Under the pieces are notes generated by a model. It was not told the DNA's origin, ran no database searches, and worked only from the letters and a program-made list of their open reading frames with translations. This document shows, one piece after another, positions 35,708-47,709 of a DNA stretch of 64,000 nt. Made by a program: the position numbers and the translations under genes. Positions within the stretch are counted from its first letter, which is position 1. Each line of letters begins with the position of its first letter. This stretch comes from Purpureocillium takamizusanense (lineage: Eukaryota > Ascomycota > Sordariomycetes > Hypocreales > Ophiocordycipitaceae): assembly GCF_022605165.1 (NCBI RefSeq), contig NC_063075.1:372001-436000 (forward strand), given 5' to 3'.

Positions 35708-37610
35708 ATGGACGAGCTCCAGCTCGGCATGGACTTGGTCGCCAGGAACGGCGTCGCTGTCGGCGGCGCCGGCGAGCGCCCACCCTACTTCAAGGCCATC
35801 GGCATTGGCCTTGCCGTCGGCTCGGGCCTCTTCATCGGTACCTCGTTTGTCCTCAAGAAAGTTGGCCTGCTCCGCGCCAACGAAAAGTACAACGAGGTGG
35901 CCGGCGAGGGCTACGGCTACCTCAAAAACGCCTTTTGGTGGTCCGGCATGACCCTCATGATCCTTGGCGAGATCCTCAACTTTGTCGCCTACGCCTTCAC
36001 CGACGCCATCCTCGTCACGCCCCTCGGCGCCCTCTCCGTCGTCATCACCACCATCCTCTCCGCCATCTTCCTCAAGGAGCGCTTGAGCATGGTCGGCAAG
36101 GTCTCGTGCTTCCTGTGCATTGTCGGCTCCGTCGTCATCGTCATGAATGCGCCACAAGAGTCGTCGGTCAAGAACATCCAGGAGATGCAGGCTCTTTTCA
36201 TCACCCCCTGGTTCCTGTCCTATGCCGGTGTCATCATCGCTGGTTCCGTCGCCACCGCCTTGTTCGCCGGCCCTCGCTGGGGGAACCGAAACATGCTCGT
36301 CTACATCTCCATTTGCAGCTGGATTGGGGGCCTCAGCGTCGTGTCCACCCAGGGCCTCGGCGCCGCCATCATTGCTTGGATCAGAGGCGACCCCCAGTAC
36401 AAGCACTGGTTCCTATGGGTGCTCTTTGTCTTTGTCATTGGCACACTCCTCACCGAGATTATCTTTCTCAACGTAAGTCGTCCCTCTTCCATGCCCATGA
36501 CGCGTGGGCCACAACTCTCTAATCGCCATACCCCCCTTCGTACAGAAAGCCCTCAACATCTTCAATGCGGCCGTGGTCACCCCCACCTACTACGTCTACT
36601 TCACCAGCACCACCATCATCACGTCTACGATTCTCTTCAAGGGTTTCAAGGGCACGCCGACGTCCATTGTCACTGTGGTCATGGGCTTCCTCACTATATG
36701 CTCGGGCGTCGTCCTCTTGCAGCTGTCCAAGTCGGCCAAGGACGTGCCCGACGCTGCAGTCTTCAAAGGCGACTTGGACCAGATCCACACCATTGCGGAA
36801 CAGGAACAGCCGGAGACGGAGCCCAAGGCCGATGCGATCCGCGGGACGGCGGCCATTGTGCGGCGCATCTCGCAGGCCCGCCAGCGCATGGAGGCGGCAG
36901 AGCTCAAGCGCCTGCACGAGGAGAAGATGGCCGATGCCATGGCGCCCATCAATGAAAACGAGCCGCCTCAGTACGAGTGGGATGGATTGAGGAGGCGGCG
37001 CACCGTGGCGTCGAGCGTGCGAGCGCGTTCGGCGACGTCTCCCACCCCGATGACGCCGCCGCCCCCGCGCAGCCCTCACCTGCCCCTGGGCATGTCACGG
37101 CTGCCCACCGCCGAAGAAGAGGAGGAATTTGAGGCCCAACAGCGGGCCGGGTTTTCTCCCGGTCTCTTGGGCGTTTTCCGCGGCCGATCGCGCACCGACG
37201 CGACCAGGGTACTGTATGCCGATGGCCACCACGACGGCCACGATCACGATCACGATCACGACGAAGCACGCTACGGCGATCACCATGGAGGCCCAGCGCC
37301 GGCGCAGAGCCCCATGCATCCGGTGCCGCTGACGGAGATTATCGTGCCACGCTACCACTCAGACGACGTCGTCCCGACATCCCACGCACGCCACCGGGAA
37401 CACTTCTTGGAGGGACAGGACGCCGAGTACCACGGGGCCAAGGGCGTCAGCGCTCAGAGCCTGGCCCCTACACCGCCGCCGCACTCGGCCAGGCGGCAAT
37501 TCTCGTTTCAGCGAGTCTTCAGACGCCATACGGAGCCGACGGAGGAGGAGCGGATGGGGCTCGTCAAGGACAAGGAAGCGGAAGGAGACGGACCGCTGGC
37601 GTACATATGA
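35708..37610 (+). CDS. NIPA-type magnesium transporter (DUF803) with long metal-binding-like tail
   Basis: Two exons, 35708..36472 and 36546..37610, give 609 aa. NIPA proteins are nine-helix membrane carriers, mainly for Mg2+, at the plasma or endosomal membrane. Helices are clear: AIGIGLAVGSGLFIGTSFVL, FWWSGMTLMILGEILNFVAY, PLGALSVVITTILSAIFL, VSCFLCIVGSVVIVM, PWFLSYAGVIIAGSVATALF, LVYISICSWIGGLSVVSTQG, WFLWVLFVFVIGTLLTEIIF, then across the intron KALNIFNAAVVTPTYYVYF and SIVTVVMGFLTICSGVVLL. The motif TPLGALSVVITTILSAIFLK is strongly conserved in this family. The remaining 250 residues are cytosolic and disordered, with a His/Asp-rich patch (DGHHDGHDHDHDHDE) that could bind metal ions. Family members are usually 350-450 aa, so the tail is a fungal extension. 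A coding-rich GC bias suggests high expression. Confidence 0.92.
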
Positions 37611-37986
37611 GTAACGGACACGACACAAAGCATGGAGTCACGATTGCATTGGCGCGGGTGGACGGACGGAGCATGTATGGCGTTTCTCGGCGCGGCACGG
37701 CTGTCCAAGCGGCCGCGGCATGGGCACACTTGGAGTATCACGGTATCATGTATTACAAAGCACGCGCTGTTGCACAAGATCTTGGAAATCGAGCCAGGAC
37801 GCCATGCCAAATGGAACATGGCCAGTTGTTTATGGCGACGCGAGATGTTGGTGCCCAATGTGCAACCAGCCGCAAGATTCCCCGTACGTGCCCCCGGCCG
37901 CTCCCTTTGCGCCTTTCCGCATCATCCCTGTTGAAGTGTCCATCATGCGTTGACGTCTGGGTATGCCGGTGGACCCCTTAGAAGAG
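37611..37986. other. Convergent 3' intergenic region
   Basis: 376 bp between the NIPA transporter and the GMC flavoenzyme, whose genes end towards each other. No ORF with recognisable features. Confidence 0.5.
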
Positions 37987-39868
37987 CTAGACCTTGATCG
38001 GCCTCAGCACCCTCTCTGCCCCCAGCTCACCGGCCACCATGACGGCAAACTGCGGGTTGACCGTCATGGGCGCGAGGACAGAGGCATCGATGACGTGGAT
38101 GTTATCTGAGCCGATGACCTTTGCGTTGACGTCGACGCAGGCGCCGATCCGGCACGAGCTGGACCAGTGCTGCACGGAGCCGACGGCGTAGGGTGACGGC
38201 GTGGTGATGTAGTGTCGGATCTGCTCCAGCGTCGAGTTGCGGGCAATGTTGAGTGGCGTCAGGCCCTCGGGCGCGGGCGACGCGGGAGACGAGGCGGGCA
38301 GGGCCTGGAAGATGGAGTGGATGAAGGAGGCGATGGCGTCGGCGTCGCGCGGGTGCGAGTAGTAGATGCCGCCGCCGGGACCAGCGGTGAAGTTGCCGTC
38401 GTCGGAGAGCTCGACGCGGCCCGACGACAGCACGCCCGAGGTGCCATAGACGTTGAGCGTGATGGTGTTGTTGGCGGTGAAGTCGGCGTAGCCCGACGAG
38501 CTGACGGTCCCCTGGACGCCCGTCCGCGAGCCGTCGCCGTGCGGCACGTAGGCCCAGAAGACGGACGTCTGCGAGGCGAAGGCGTAGGGCCCGCTGCGCG
38601 ACGACAGGTACATGGCGCGGTCCGGCGTCAGCGCGTCGCCGTAGTCGTACCTGTAGGAGGCGATGTCGGGCCCGGACAGCTCGATGAAGGTGTTGGGGTT
38701 GTCGAAGAGGCCCTCGCCCACGGCCGGCTGCACGACCCACGAGGACTCGTTGACGTACGGCGTGTGTGCCCGCGCGGCGAGCCTGGCCAGCGTGTCGCGA
38801 GGACCGATGCCCGAGTACATGAGCAGCTGGGGGGAGAGGATGGCGCCGGCGCTGAGCACGACGCGACCCCTGGCCCCGGGCGTGAGCCTGATGGTCGTTA
38901 TCGTCGTCGTCTTTGGGGCGTTGCCGTCGCCGTTGCCTTTCCCCTTCTCCTTCTCCTCCACCACCACGCCCGAGGCCTTGCCGCGATGCTGCGTGACGTA
39001 GCGGACGCGGACGCCCATCTGGAGGCGAAAGTTGGGCCGCGCCAGGGCGCTCTGCAGGTACGTGCGAACCGGCCCGCCGCGCTGCCCGTCGATGTAGTCG
39101 TAGACGGGGCGGCCGAAGACGCGGTCCTTGCGGTCCGGCTCGTCGGCCATGGAGACGTTGGCGAAGCCGGCGGCGCCGACGATCCAGTCGCGCACGGCGT
39201 CGTAGCCGCTCTGCGCGTAGAAGCGCCCGTCGGACGAGTAGGCCGTCACGGGCGGCTGCCGGGCCAGCAGCCGGGCCACGGCGGGCCGCACGTCGGCGCT
39301 GCGCCAGCCGGCCGGGTGGTAGTCGTCCCAGTCGGACGCGGGCGGCTGGAAGTAGAGGCCCGCGTTGATGGCGCTGTTGCCGCCCATGGTGCATCCCTGG
39401 AAGGCCCGGACGATGTGAGGTTCGCACAGGAGCGGGGAGTGGCCCGCGAAGATGGTAGAGTCTGGATGCAAGATAAAAAAAGGGGGGATTTGCCCAAGGT
39501 CAGTCATGCCATACATGTCTGTTGAGCGTCTTCTGCGAGCCACCGGCCGAAGAGAATGACATCAGGACAGGGGCCGACTTACAAAGTCCCGGGACGTCGA
39601 CTCGGCTCAGGCCGGTGCCGTGGAGCCAGCCCGGCCCTTCGGTGCCTCCCGTGATGCCGTACGACGGCCCGCCTTGCTCGAGGAGCAGCGTCTTCAAGCC
39701 CGCCTCGCTCAAGCGGTCGGCGACGATGATGCCGGCCGTGCCGGCGCCAACGACGATGGCATCCCACGTCTGCGACCGCCAGTCGTCCCCGGGCGTCGGA
39801 CGGGGCGACGCGGAGACCGAGGCCGCGCCTACTAGCACGGCCGACAAAGCACACGCAAGCTTCATCAT
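37987..39868 (-). CDS. Secreted GMC oxidoreductase, cellobiose dehydrogenase flavodomain-like
   Basis: Two exons, 39868..39583 and 39461..37987, give 586 aa. It is an FAD-dependent glucose-methanol-choline family enzyme. Residues 1-20 form a signal peptide (MMKLACALSAVLVGAASVSA). The ADP-binding fold is DAIVVGAGTAGIIVADRLSE with LLLEQGG; the segment YGITGGTEGPGWLHGTGLSRV is typical of the flavin domain of cellobiose dehydrogenases. Across the intron it continues VPGLYSTIFAGHSPLL, then CTMGGNSAINAGLYFQPP. The C-terminal active-site region has QHWSSSCRIGACVDVNAKVI with the catalytic His, and NPQFAVMVAGELGAERVL with the second catalytic Asn. There is no N-terminal cytochrome domain and no cellulose-binding module, so it would act as a stand-alone dehydrogenase/oxidase, possibly donating electrons or H2O2 to extracellular oxidases. 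A TATTTAAA element lies about 120 bp upstream. Very GC-rich third positions give long spurious frames on the other strand. Confidence 0.9.
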
Positions 39869-40688
39869 GCTGATGGAATGATGGGTTCACGAGGAGGACC
39901 TCGACGGCGGGATCAAAAGCAAGTGCCGGCAGTCACCACACTCTCTCTAACGTCGAGGAGTAGAGATTCGGAGAATTGCCGAACAGTTTAAATACTCGTG
40001 CTGCCGGGCCCCCGGGCAAAGCACACTCGTTGCCGAGCCGCGACGTCATGGGCGTCTGCTCCCGCGTCAATGCCGTGTCCTCCGCCAAGCTACACGAGAA
40101 GATGCACATTACCGCATACTCCGTATGGAAGACGGGAGGGGCTGAACGGGCTCGGAGCGAGTGGCTTTTTCAGCCCACCTGAGAAGAGCCCTTGTGGACC
40201 TCGTATCGCGAGTTGCGCCACGCCACCCGTGCCGGTACCCACAAGGTTTCCTTGGGTAATAACGGAGCCCGGCTCTTGCTGCCTCTTCCTCGTCTTCTCG
40301 TTTTCCAAGTGGGTATCCTAGAGCTGCCCGCTAATAATGACGTCCACATATAGCTACGGGCACGCACGGCGAGCAATGGGGAAATGCTTCAGCAGATGGC
40401 GGAAGAGCAGGGCCCAGTCGGAGCGGCGTTGATGTCTCCCATTATCGTCTCAGCTGTCAGCCAGGTCGCACCAGCGTGAATGCCGGGGACGAACGGGGCT
40501 GGCAACGTATATACGGTGACACCTGAAATGCGGGCGCGGCAACGCTGTGAACCGCCAGCTGAGTAAACAAGACGAACGGGGGTTCACGAAAACACCTGGG
40601 CTGGAATCTGCATCTGCATGCATTACAACTAATACATGCTTTCGTGCTTCCTTGCACAGAATGGAGAAAACCCCCCGCCGGTTGTCTC
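39869..40688. other. 820-bp intergenic region with GMC promoter
   Basis: Between two minus-strand genes. It holds TATTTAAA (minus strand, 39995..39988), a plausible TATA element for the secreted GMC flavoenzyme. No ORF is supported. Confidence 0.45.
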
Positions 40689-42911
40689 TCAGATGGTCCC
40701 GGCCTCCAGCCGCGTCTTGGCCTCTTGCCAGTAGCCGACGCGATTCACGGCGCGTAGCCTCTTGCCGAAGAAGATGACGGGCAGGTAGACGGCGCATATG
40801 GCCAGCGACACGGCGGCGACGCTGATGAAGCAGTTCTGCAGGCCCAGCGAGTCGACCCACGGCGTGATGCCGTACCCGATGGCGAACCCCATGGTGTTGC
40901 GGATGATGATGCACGTCCCCAGGCCGTCGCCCGCAATGTCGCGGAACGAATCGATCAGGTAGCTGAACGACAGCGTGATGCCCGACGCGCAGCACGCGGA
41001 CAGCACGACCATGGCGAAGACGAGGGCGAACCAGTGGATTTGGTGAGCGGCCTTGCATGCATCGGCGGGTCAGTGGCGCAAACGTTTGACGACGAACGGA
41101 CAGCACGGGGGGGGGGGGGGCATCCCAGCATGGGACGTGTCACTTACGCCGACGCCCCAGAGAAGCAGCGAAGCAGGGACGAGAATGGTCGTCACCGTGA
41201 AGAGCCAGAGGCGCTGCTCGGGTTCGAACACGCCGTTGTTGCGTCGAGCCATGCGGATCACGAACCAGTCCGACACCGGGCCGCTATATGCAGCTCTGGC
41301 AGTCGGGAAGCAGTCAGCTTGCAGTTGACACAGTCACAGGGATATAATGTGACTTCCGTGAAAGGGGAGGGAACAAACCCGATAACGGCCCCTATCATGC
41401 AAGCAATGTACGTGAGTCCCACCACGCTCGGCGCAAAGTGGTACGGCGCGCCGCTCAAGATGACCGAGTTGGTCGCCACCAGAATGTTGAACCAGACCAG
41501 GTAGCACCCGTACGAAAAGCCGGAGTAGGCCACTACGGGCCACGAAAGCAGCTTGAGCACCTGCCAGGCGCGCGAGAGCATCATGAAGCGACGCGGGGTG
41601 TCGATGAGACTCAGCTTCTGCCAGAAGGACTTCTCGATGCCCTTGAGACCCACGGGGGAGCTGTTCGTGCGTGGAACCTTGTTGCTGTCGACTCTGGACT
41701 CGACGTCGGTGACGTGGGGTGGGCGCGGCTCGTCAGCGCCCTTCGTCTCTTCCTCGCCGGCCGGCTGCTTCTCCTTGGTCGTCGTCGTCGTCGTCGTCGC
41801 AGCCGGGTCCTTGTTATAGACGACGCCGACGCTCTTGCGGTCGTAGTTGGACTCTTCGAGGAAGAAGAAGAGGAACAAGAGGCTGGCGCCGGCGAAGATG
41901 CCCACAATGTAAAACGGCCACTGGTACCCCAGGCCGTCGTTGATGAACCCGGCGATGATGGGGGCCACGTAGTTGGACGAGGCCAGCGCCCACGAGTACC
42001 AGCCCATGAAGGCCCCGCGCTCGTGCGTGAAGCATATGTCGGTGATGGACGCGGCCGGGAGGGCCTCGACGGGGGCCGCGACGAACCCCATGACGATGTT
42101 TCGTGCTATCCATTGTCCGGTGCCCCTGGCGTGGGGACTCCACATGGATATGGCCTGCGGTATCGACTGTCAGCCAGCCCTCTACAGCAACAACGTCACC
42201 CCGGGCCTGGGCTTCTTCTTCCAGGATGCCTCGACATCATCGAGACGTACCGCGCAGCCAAGCATAGAGAGGAGGTAGGTTAGTCGTTTGCCATATTGCA
42301 GGGCAAAGGGCTGCCAGAACAGCAGTCCCCAGCCCAGCAGCAGGAACATGTAGCCCGCCCCTGCGACGAGCCCACCGACTATTGTCCGCAGGAAGGAAAG
42401 GCGAGGGTTAGTGTGATGCCAATTCGAACGCGCGACGGGCCATTGGGCGGTTCTCCAGGGCACGAGGGGAATTTCTTACTCGGAACGTCGAGGGCGTCGG
42501 ACAGGGGTACGAGGACGGAATAGACCACGGCCAGCGTCAAGCCGTTGAACATGGTGAACCTGTCAATAGCCGCGTCAAAAGCCGTCAGTGAGGCATCCTA
42601 TCCGTGCAACCAACGTTCACGATAGTAGTCGAATCCACGGCGGGTGACGTAGCTTCTCCAATCGCTTTGCTAGAAAGATACGACACTCACACCAACAGGC
42701 AGCACAAGTGCAGCCGTTTTCGCCGCCACGACCAATTGAGCGGGTCATTGACGTCTGCCGAAGGCGTCGGAATGAGAATGATGTCCTCTCTCGTCCTGTC
42801 GTGCAACGTTGCCGCGCTGTGGTTGAGGTCGACGAGATGAACAGTGCCCGGTATCTCAGACTCGTCGACCCCTTGATCCGCCGGCGCGGACATGGCGCCG
42901 CTTGTTGACAT
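40689..42911 (-). CDS. MFS transporter, DHA1-like (drug/polyamine:H+ antiporter type)
   Basis: Six exons, 42911..42691, 42559..42480, 42378..42251, 42154..41379, 41283..41148 and 41051..40689, give 567 aa with all phases consistent. It should be a 12-helix plasma-membrane proton antiporter. The N-terminal motif [18 protein letters not shown] is the hallmark of fungal DHA1 proteins. Helices follow: [40 protein letters not shown], and [20 protein letters not shown] with the family motif for helix 4-5, then [21 protein letters not shown]. The central cytosolic loop is about 90 residues with a poly-Thr run coded by a GTC-type triplet repeat. The second half includes [36 protein letters not shown], and [15 protein letters not shown]. 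Start: the ATG at 42911; a second ATG six codons later is an alternative. Substrate unknown. No partner genes are obvious. Confidence 0.85.
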
Positions 42912-44825
42912 GGCACGGTGGCTGGAGCTTCCCCCCCTGGAGGCCGTAAAGGACAATGGGACAAGCTCGTCAAAGGGGTTGGACGATTCGCGTTCCGGTC
43001 GAGACGTGTCGAGGTCGTCGTTTTTTTCGCGTGCTTGACAGCCAACTATACAATATACGTTCTTCGTAATTGCAGTATTTGAAAAAGCTTCAAGGCAAGC
43101 AGGCGTGTCACCAGACGACGACGCAGCAACCCGTTCCTAGCAGTCGAAAGTAATCGGGCGGCGTCTGCGACCAACACATCTTTTAAACATGGGCGTCTGG
43201 GTTCAAGAAAGGGCTGGCTAGACATCACACAGCCAGCAGGGGGGGGCTTTTTACGTTAGACGCTTTGATAAAGGTCTCAACTGCGACATATACCGGCCTT
43301 GGCGCACATCCAGCTATGCCCATCTCATCCATCGGAAAGTGGCCGCTGCAAGACCGGCATATTGCACGAAAACGCCTCTACGACGATGAGCAAATAAGAA
43401 GGACGACATAAAACGTTGTGCAATGAATACGACCCCATTGTCGTATGTATGCTTTGACATGTCCCCTCCCAATGTTTGGGTATGTGGCTGGTCCGGCTGC
43501 CAATGGTGGCTAAAGGCTTCATCAATCGTGGCCACCATCTCTCTCCACCGCCCGGTCGTTCGCCTCCAGCTGCTTTCCCGCTCGGCCCGACGATTGGTCG
43601 GACTCCTTCTTCAGCGGGCACTACTACTCTCGGATTGACGCGTCTGGCGGAGACGTGCTGCTTATGTTGCTTGTGTTGCCTTCTGGGTGGGCGCACAAGG
43701 GCTTCCGCGCGCACCGTGCCGGCATCTTCAAGGGGGAGAGACACCCAAGTACGAAGTAACTAGTAGTACTCATGAAGAAGAGACGTCAACGGCCGGGGCG
43801 AAGCTGGCCGATTGGCCACGTGAATCAAGCTCAACGCGCGCCACGGAACAGAGACGTGGCTGGGCTGAAGGGGGCCGGTGGCTTGCGGGCGACGCCTTGC
43901 TGTCTCGACGCTTGAGTCGTGATGGAGCGGCCTGGGATTATGGACATGAATCAAGCGATGCTGAGCCTTTGCCACTTTAGGTACTTTGTACGTAGTCGTC
44001 CGATCCCCCTGCCGCCGCCTCACTGGTACGTACTGTACTTACGTACCCGCATTCCTGCCATGGTGGTGATTTGCTGTAACGGGCTTTGCGGTGTAGTCCG
44101 AGGTGGCGCCGGCCATCACCTTCAGCGTCGTGTGGCTTCATCTCCAGTCGTGTGTTGTGTTAGCCGTGCTAGGGGGAATGCGGATACACTATGCGACCAA
44201 CGACCCTCCGATCCGACCCAAAGAGGGACCAACACTAGGTTGCATCGATTTCAAAGCTACCAAGTACGTACTACCTGCCACATGCCACCCTACTCACGGT
44301 CTCACGGTCTTACGGTCTTACGGTCTTAGTTACCCCGCATACTGTGTGAGGCAACTTCCTGGTCCTCCGCACGTCGGCCGGCCCTCCCCGCACTGTTCAA
44401 TACCCGAACCCAGACAGTCCCCCCGTGGTACAAGACAGTGGCTGCGGCTCCAGTTCGACGTCTGACTTTCACTCCCTTTTTTGCTTATCAGAGAGTTCGC
44501 ACGGTTGCGGCCCTGGCTTGTTGCGCTGCCGCATCGGTACCTTGTTCCACACTCAGTCGTCGTTGCTATTCCCAGATCTGGCAACGGCCCTCTACGCACC
44601 TTCTTTTCTGCAGCAGCATCGGTACTCCTGCGGAGCTAGCGCCTGCCGTCTTGGCCCATCTGCGGTCGCTCCTGCACATTCGAAGGATACGGGGCCACTG
44701 CTTTGCTTGGCCCAGACGCAGGGGCATCCCTCCCTACAGTTGAGTCGTTATTGTGTCCAACCACAACAACGACGGGAACCCCCTCTTGAGTCGAGGTGTC
44801 CAACCAAAACGCAAGGTCAAACATC
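42912..44825. other. 1.9-kb divergent intergenic region
   Basis: Between two MFS genes transcribed away from each other, so it should hold both promoters. It includes a GTACGAAGTA 10-mer at 43749-43758 and an 8-bp tandem repeat near 44293. No ORF with recognisable features. Confidence 0.5.
44293..44328 (+). repeat. 8-bp tandem repeat (CTYACGGT)n
   Basis: About 4.5 consecutive copies of CTCACGGT/CTTACGGT in the promoter region of the sugar transporter gene, 500 bp before its ATG. Confidence 0.85.
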
Positions 44826-46919
44826 ATGGACCACCAACGTCTTCCCGAGGAGCCGGGCGATAATGCCAAGGCTTCCGTCCAGGAGCGCGAGGATGCTACT
44901 AGCATCGCCAAGCCGTCAGACGCACAGGGCCGTGTCTTGGAAATCGGCGAAACGCGCGAGATTACCGTGACGGAGCATGAGCTGGGTTTCTGGAAGGCCG
45001 TTCGAATGTACCCACAGGCCACCTTCTGGTCCATGTTCTTCTGTATCGCCGTCGTCATGGCCGGTTTCGACGCCCAGATCATCACCTCCTTCTACGCCCT
45101 CCCCGCCTTCCAGCGCAAGTATGGCGACCGCGTCGGAGATCACTACGAGGTCTCGGCTCCTTGGCAGGCTGCGCTCAACTTAGGAAACCCAACAGGCCAG
45201 GTGAGTAGCTGTTCCGGACGATGAAGAACTTGAAAAGAACCAGACGGCAGATGTGCTGACACGTGACACAGGCACTAGGTGCCATCGCTTCGTCTTTCCC
45301 GCTTGAATTGCTTGGCCGGCGGAAGACATTGGCCATCTGTTGTTGCTGGTCGATTGGGTTCGTCTTTGTGCAGTTCTTTGCGACTTCGATTGGTATGCTC
45401 TGCGCGGGGGAGATCCTCGGTGGCTTAGCCTATGGCTTCTACGTCGTTATTGCGCCGACATATGCTTCTGAGATCTGTCCCGTCGTCCTTCGCGGTGTTC
45501 TCACCGCGTCGGTGAACTTGGCCTTTGTTATCGGGCAGTTTATCGCCCAGAGTTGTGCCGCTGGCGTGGAGAGCCGACTGGACGAGTGGGCTTACAGGGT
45601 TCCTTTTGTGAGTTGTGCTCTCTTGTTGGCGTTGAGTCTCTTCGTGCATACTGTTGCTCCCGCCCCCACCACCGCCCCCACCACCCGCGACTGCTCTTGT
45701 TGCTCTTGTTGCTCTTGTTGCTCTTGTTGCTCTTGTTGCTCTCTGTTGCCCCCTTGTTGGCCTAAGTCTTCCATCCCGTTCGTTCAGAGAGATGGGCTGA
45801 ATCGCCACGCACCACCGCTGTGATCACCGTGCTGACGAAGTAATCCAACTCAGTCAATCCAATGGGTGTGGCCTATCGTGCTTCTCGCCGCGCTCCCGTT
45901 CGCGCCTGAAAGTCCCTACTGGTTGATTCGAAAAGGGCGACGCGAAGACGCGAGAAAGGCCCTCGTTAAACTAACATCAGCCAAGGACCGACCGAATATT
46001 GACAACGTCCTCGTTGGAATTGAGCAGACAGACCTCCTCGAGCGTGAGTATGAGACGTCGACATCATACGTGGAATGCTTCAAGGGCGTCAGCCGCCGGA
46101 GAACGGAAATCTCCGTCATGGTCTACCTCATTCAAGTTATCGGCGGAAATCCCCTTATTGGATACGCCAACTACTTTTTCGAGCAGGCGGGTCTCGATTC
46201 AGCAGACGCGTTCAACAGTGAGGCGCTCCCCCGTGCTTAGTGAGTTTGTGACTGACCATGCTAATCCGCTTCTCAGTGGGTGTCGGCAATACAGCACTCG
46301 GCTTCGTAGGCACGCTTATATCTTGGCCGCTCATGAACTACGTATGCTCTTTCCTCATTGCGTCCGTATGTGAGTGCATGTTATCGCCATGCTTACTGAC
46401 CTCTCACAGTTCCTGTTCGGACGACGTACAATCTATAACTCCGGCATGATACTTATGACAGTCTTGCTCTTTGTAATAGGATTCTTGGGTATTCCGAAGA
46501 ACAACAAAGGCGCCGTGTGGGCTCTGGCCTCTCTCATGGACCTCTGGACGTTCATATACCAGACGAGCGTCGGCCCCATTTGCTTCGTCATCATATCCGA
46601 AATCTCAGCGACGCGCCTTCGCGAGAAGACGATTGCCATTGCCACCGCCGTCCAGGCGATTGCGTCACTTGTCTTTACCATTGCGATGCCTTACATGCTG
46701 AACACGGACGAGGCCAATTGGGGGGGCAAGACAGGGTTCCTGTTTGGGGCCATCAGCTTTCTCTGCCTGGTGTGGTGTTTCTTCCGATTGCCGGAGAGTT
46801 GTGGCAGGACGTACGAGGAGCTTGACATCCTGTTCCAGAGACGAATCTCGGCGAGAAAGTTCAGGGACTACGATTTGATCGCCGAGGCGGATGCGGGGGA
46901 GCAGCCAACGGGCTCATGA
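44826..46919 (+). CDS. MFS sugar transporter, maltose/alpha-glucoside permease-like
   Basis: Five exons, 44826..45200, 45272..45607, 45854..46217, 46277..46341 and 46410..46919, give 549 aa. It should be a 12-helix plasma-membrane sugar:H+ symporter. Residues 1-60 are a hydrophilic cytosolic head. Helix 1 is ATFWSMFFCIAVVMAGFDAQIITSF. The sugar-transporter signature near helix 4-5 reads GGLAYGFYVVIAPTYASEI; the loop after helix 6 is PFAPESPYWLIRKGRREDAR; helix 8 follows VGVGNTALGFVGTLISWPL; FGRRTIYNSGM and the final PESCGRTYEELD motif are typical of the Mal-type subfamily. Intron 2 (45608..45853) is 246 nt, long for this window, and carries a 9-bp minisatellite. The final exon joins through a small 65-nt exon 4, which is supported by phase. 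Substrate (maltose, trehalose, turanose or hexose) cannot be told. Confidence 0.88.
45694..45738 (+). repeat. 9-bp minisatellite (CTCTTGTTG)5 in an intron
   Basis: Five perfect units followed by a degenerate one, inside intron 2 of the sugar transporter gene. It explains the unusual intron length. Confidence 0.9.
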
Positions 46920-47681
46920 GCGGGCAGGGACCCATGATCCATGACGAATGTATATACAGTATATCATCTTCCGCCCCTGGCTCGTTTCAACTGAAATGAA
47001 ATCTGTGGAGAGAGGCTACTAAACCTGATGCCCCTGAGCCATCCGGGGTTATGTAATGCTGGAGCCAAGAGACTACGGGGCACATACAGGGGATGAATAC
47101 GGGTCAGACCCTACAGGCCAACCACTGACTTTGGTCGGGAGCAATTGAACCCAATAGCTCTCCATAAATCGCAGGCCATGCCACCTGTGCAACTTCAACG
47201 GCGCGTCACGAGAAGATGATGTGCGCAAAGCCGGAGAGGTAGAAGCTGAGCGTCGCTTCGATGTAGGAAAAAGAGGCAAGTCGCTGTCTTCAACAAGGCT
47301 CAAGGCTGAATACCAATCGCGGCAGTTAGCCAATGCATCTATAGTATTTACGCCAAAGACGGCGCATTTTGCCAGGAACAATAAAAGGGCACGGGATTAT
47401 GTTATGTTGCGGCTCCAAATATAGATGCCGGTGTCTTGTTTACCCGGCTTATGGTTCCAAGCTACGACAGAGCGGAATGGCGCAAAACTGCCAAAGTGCC
47501 ATGTAAAATTTCTGGGAAAGCTTGCCTTGGAACCCCGCGTGCCCCCAGTCCACGGCCCGCCTGCTCGCCGAGCTTACTGCGCTTGAGATTTAAAATTCGA
47601 GTACTGATGTTCGCGTGGGAAAGACTTCTCTCGCTGCTCTCGCTGTTGCTACCGCAGCTCTCGTTGCTGCTGCTGCCCTCG

Positions 47682-47709
47682 TGACTCTCGTGGCTCTCGT
47701 GGCTCTCGT
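47682..47709 (+). repeat. Short 9-bp tandem repeat (GGCTCTCGT)3
   Basis: Three consecutive units (the first with A for the second G), flanked by degenerate copies on both sides. Non-coding by context. Confidence 0.7.

Noticed and set aside
35363..36522. Long frames on both strands overlapping the NIPA gene start
   Set aside because: They are other-frame readings of the leader and exon 1 of the NIPA gene; only the +frame from 35708 has membrane helices of a known family.
38212..39525. 437-codon plus-strand open frame
   Set aside because: Exact antisense of the GMC oxidoreductase gene; it arises from its high third-position GC. The translation is Val/Gly/Arg/Ala-rich with no family features.
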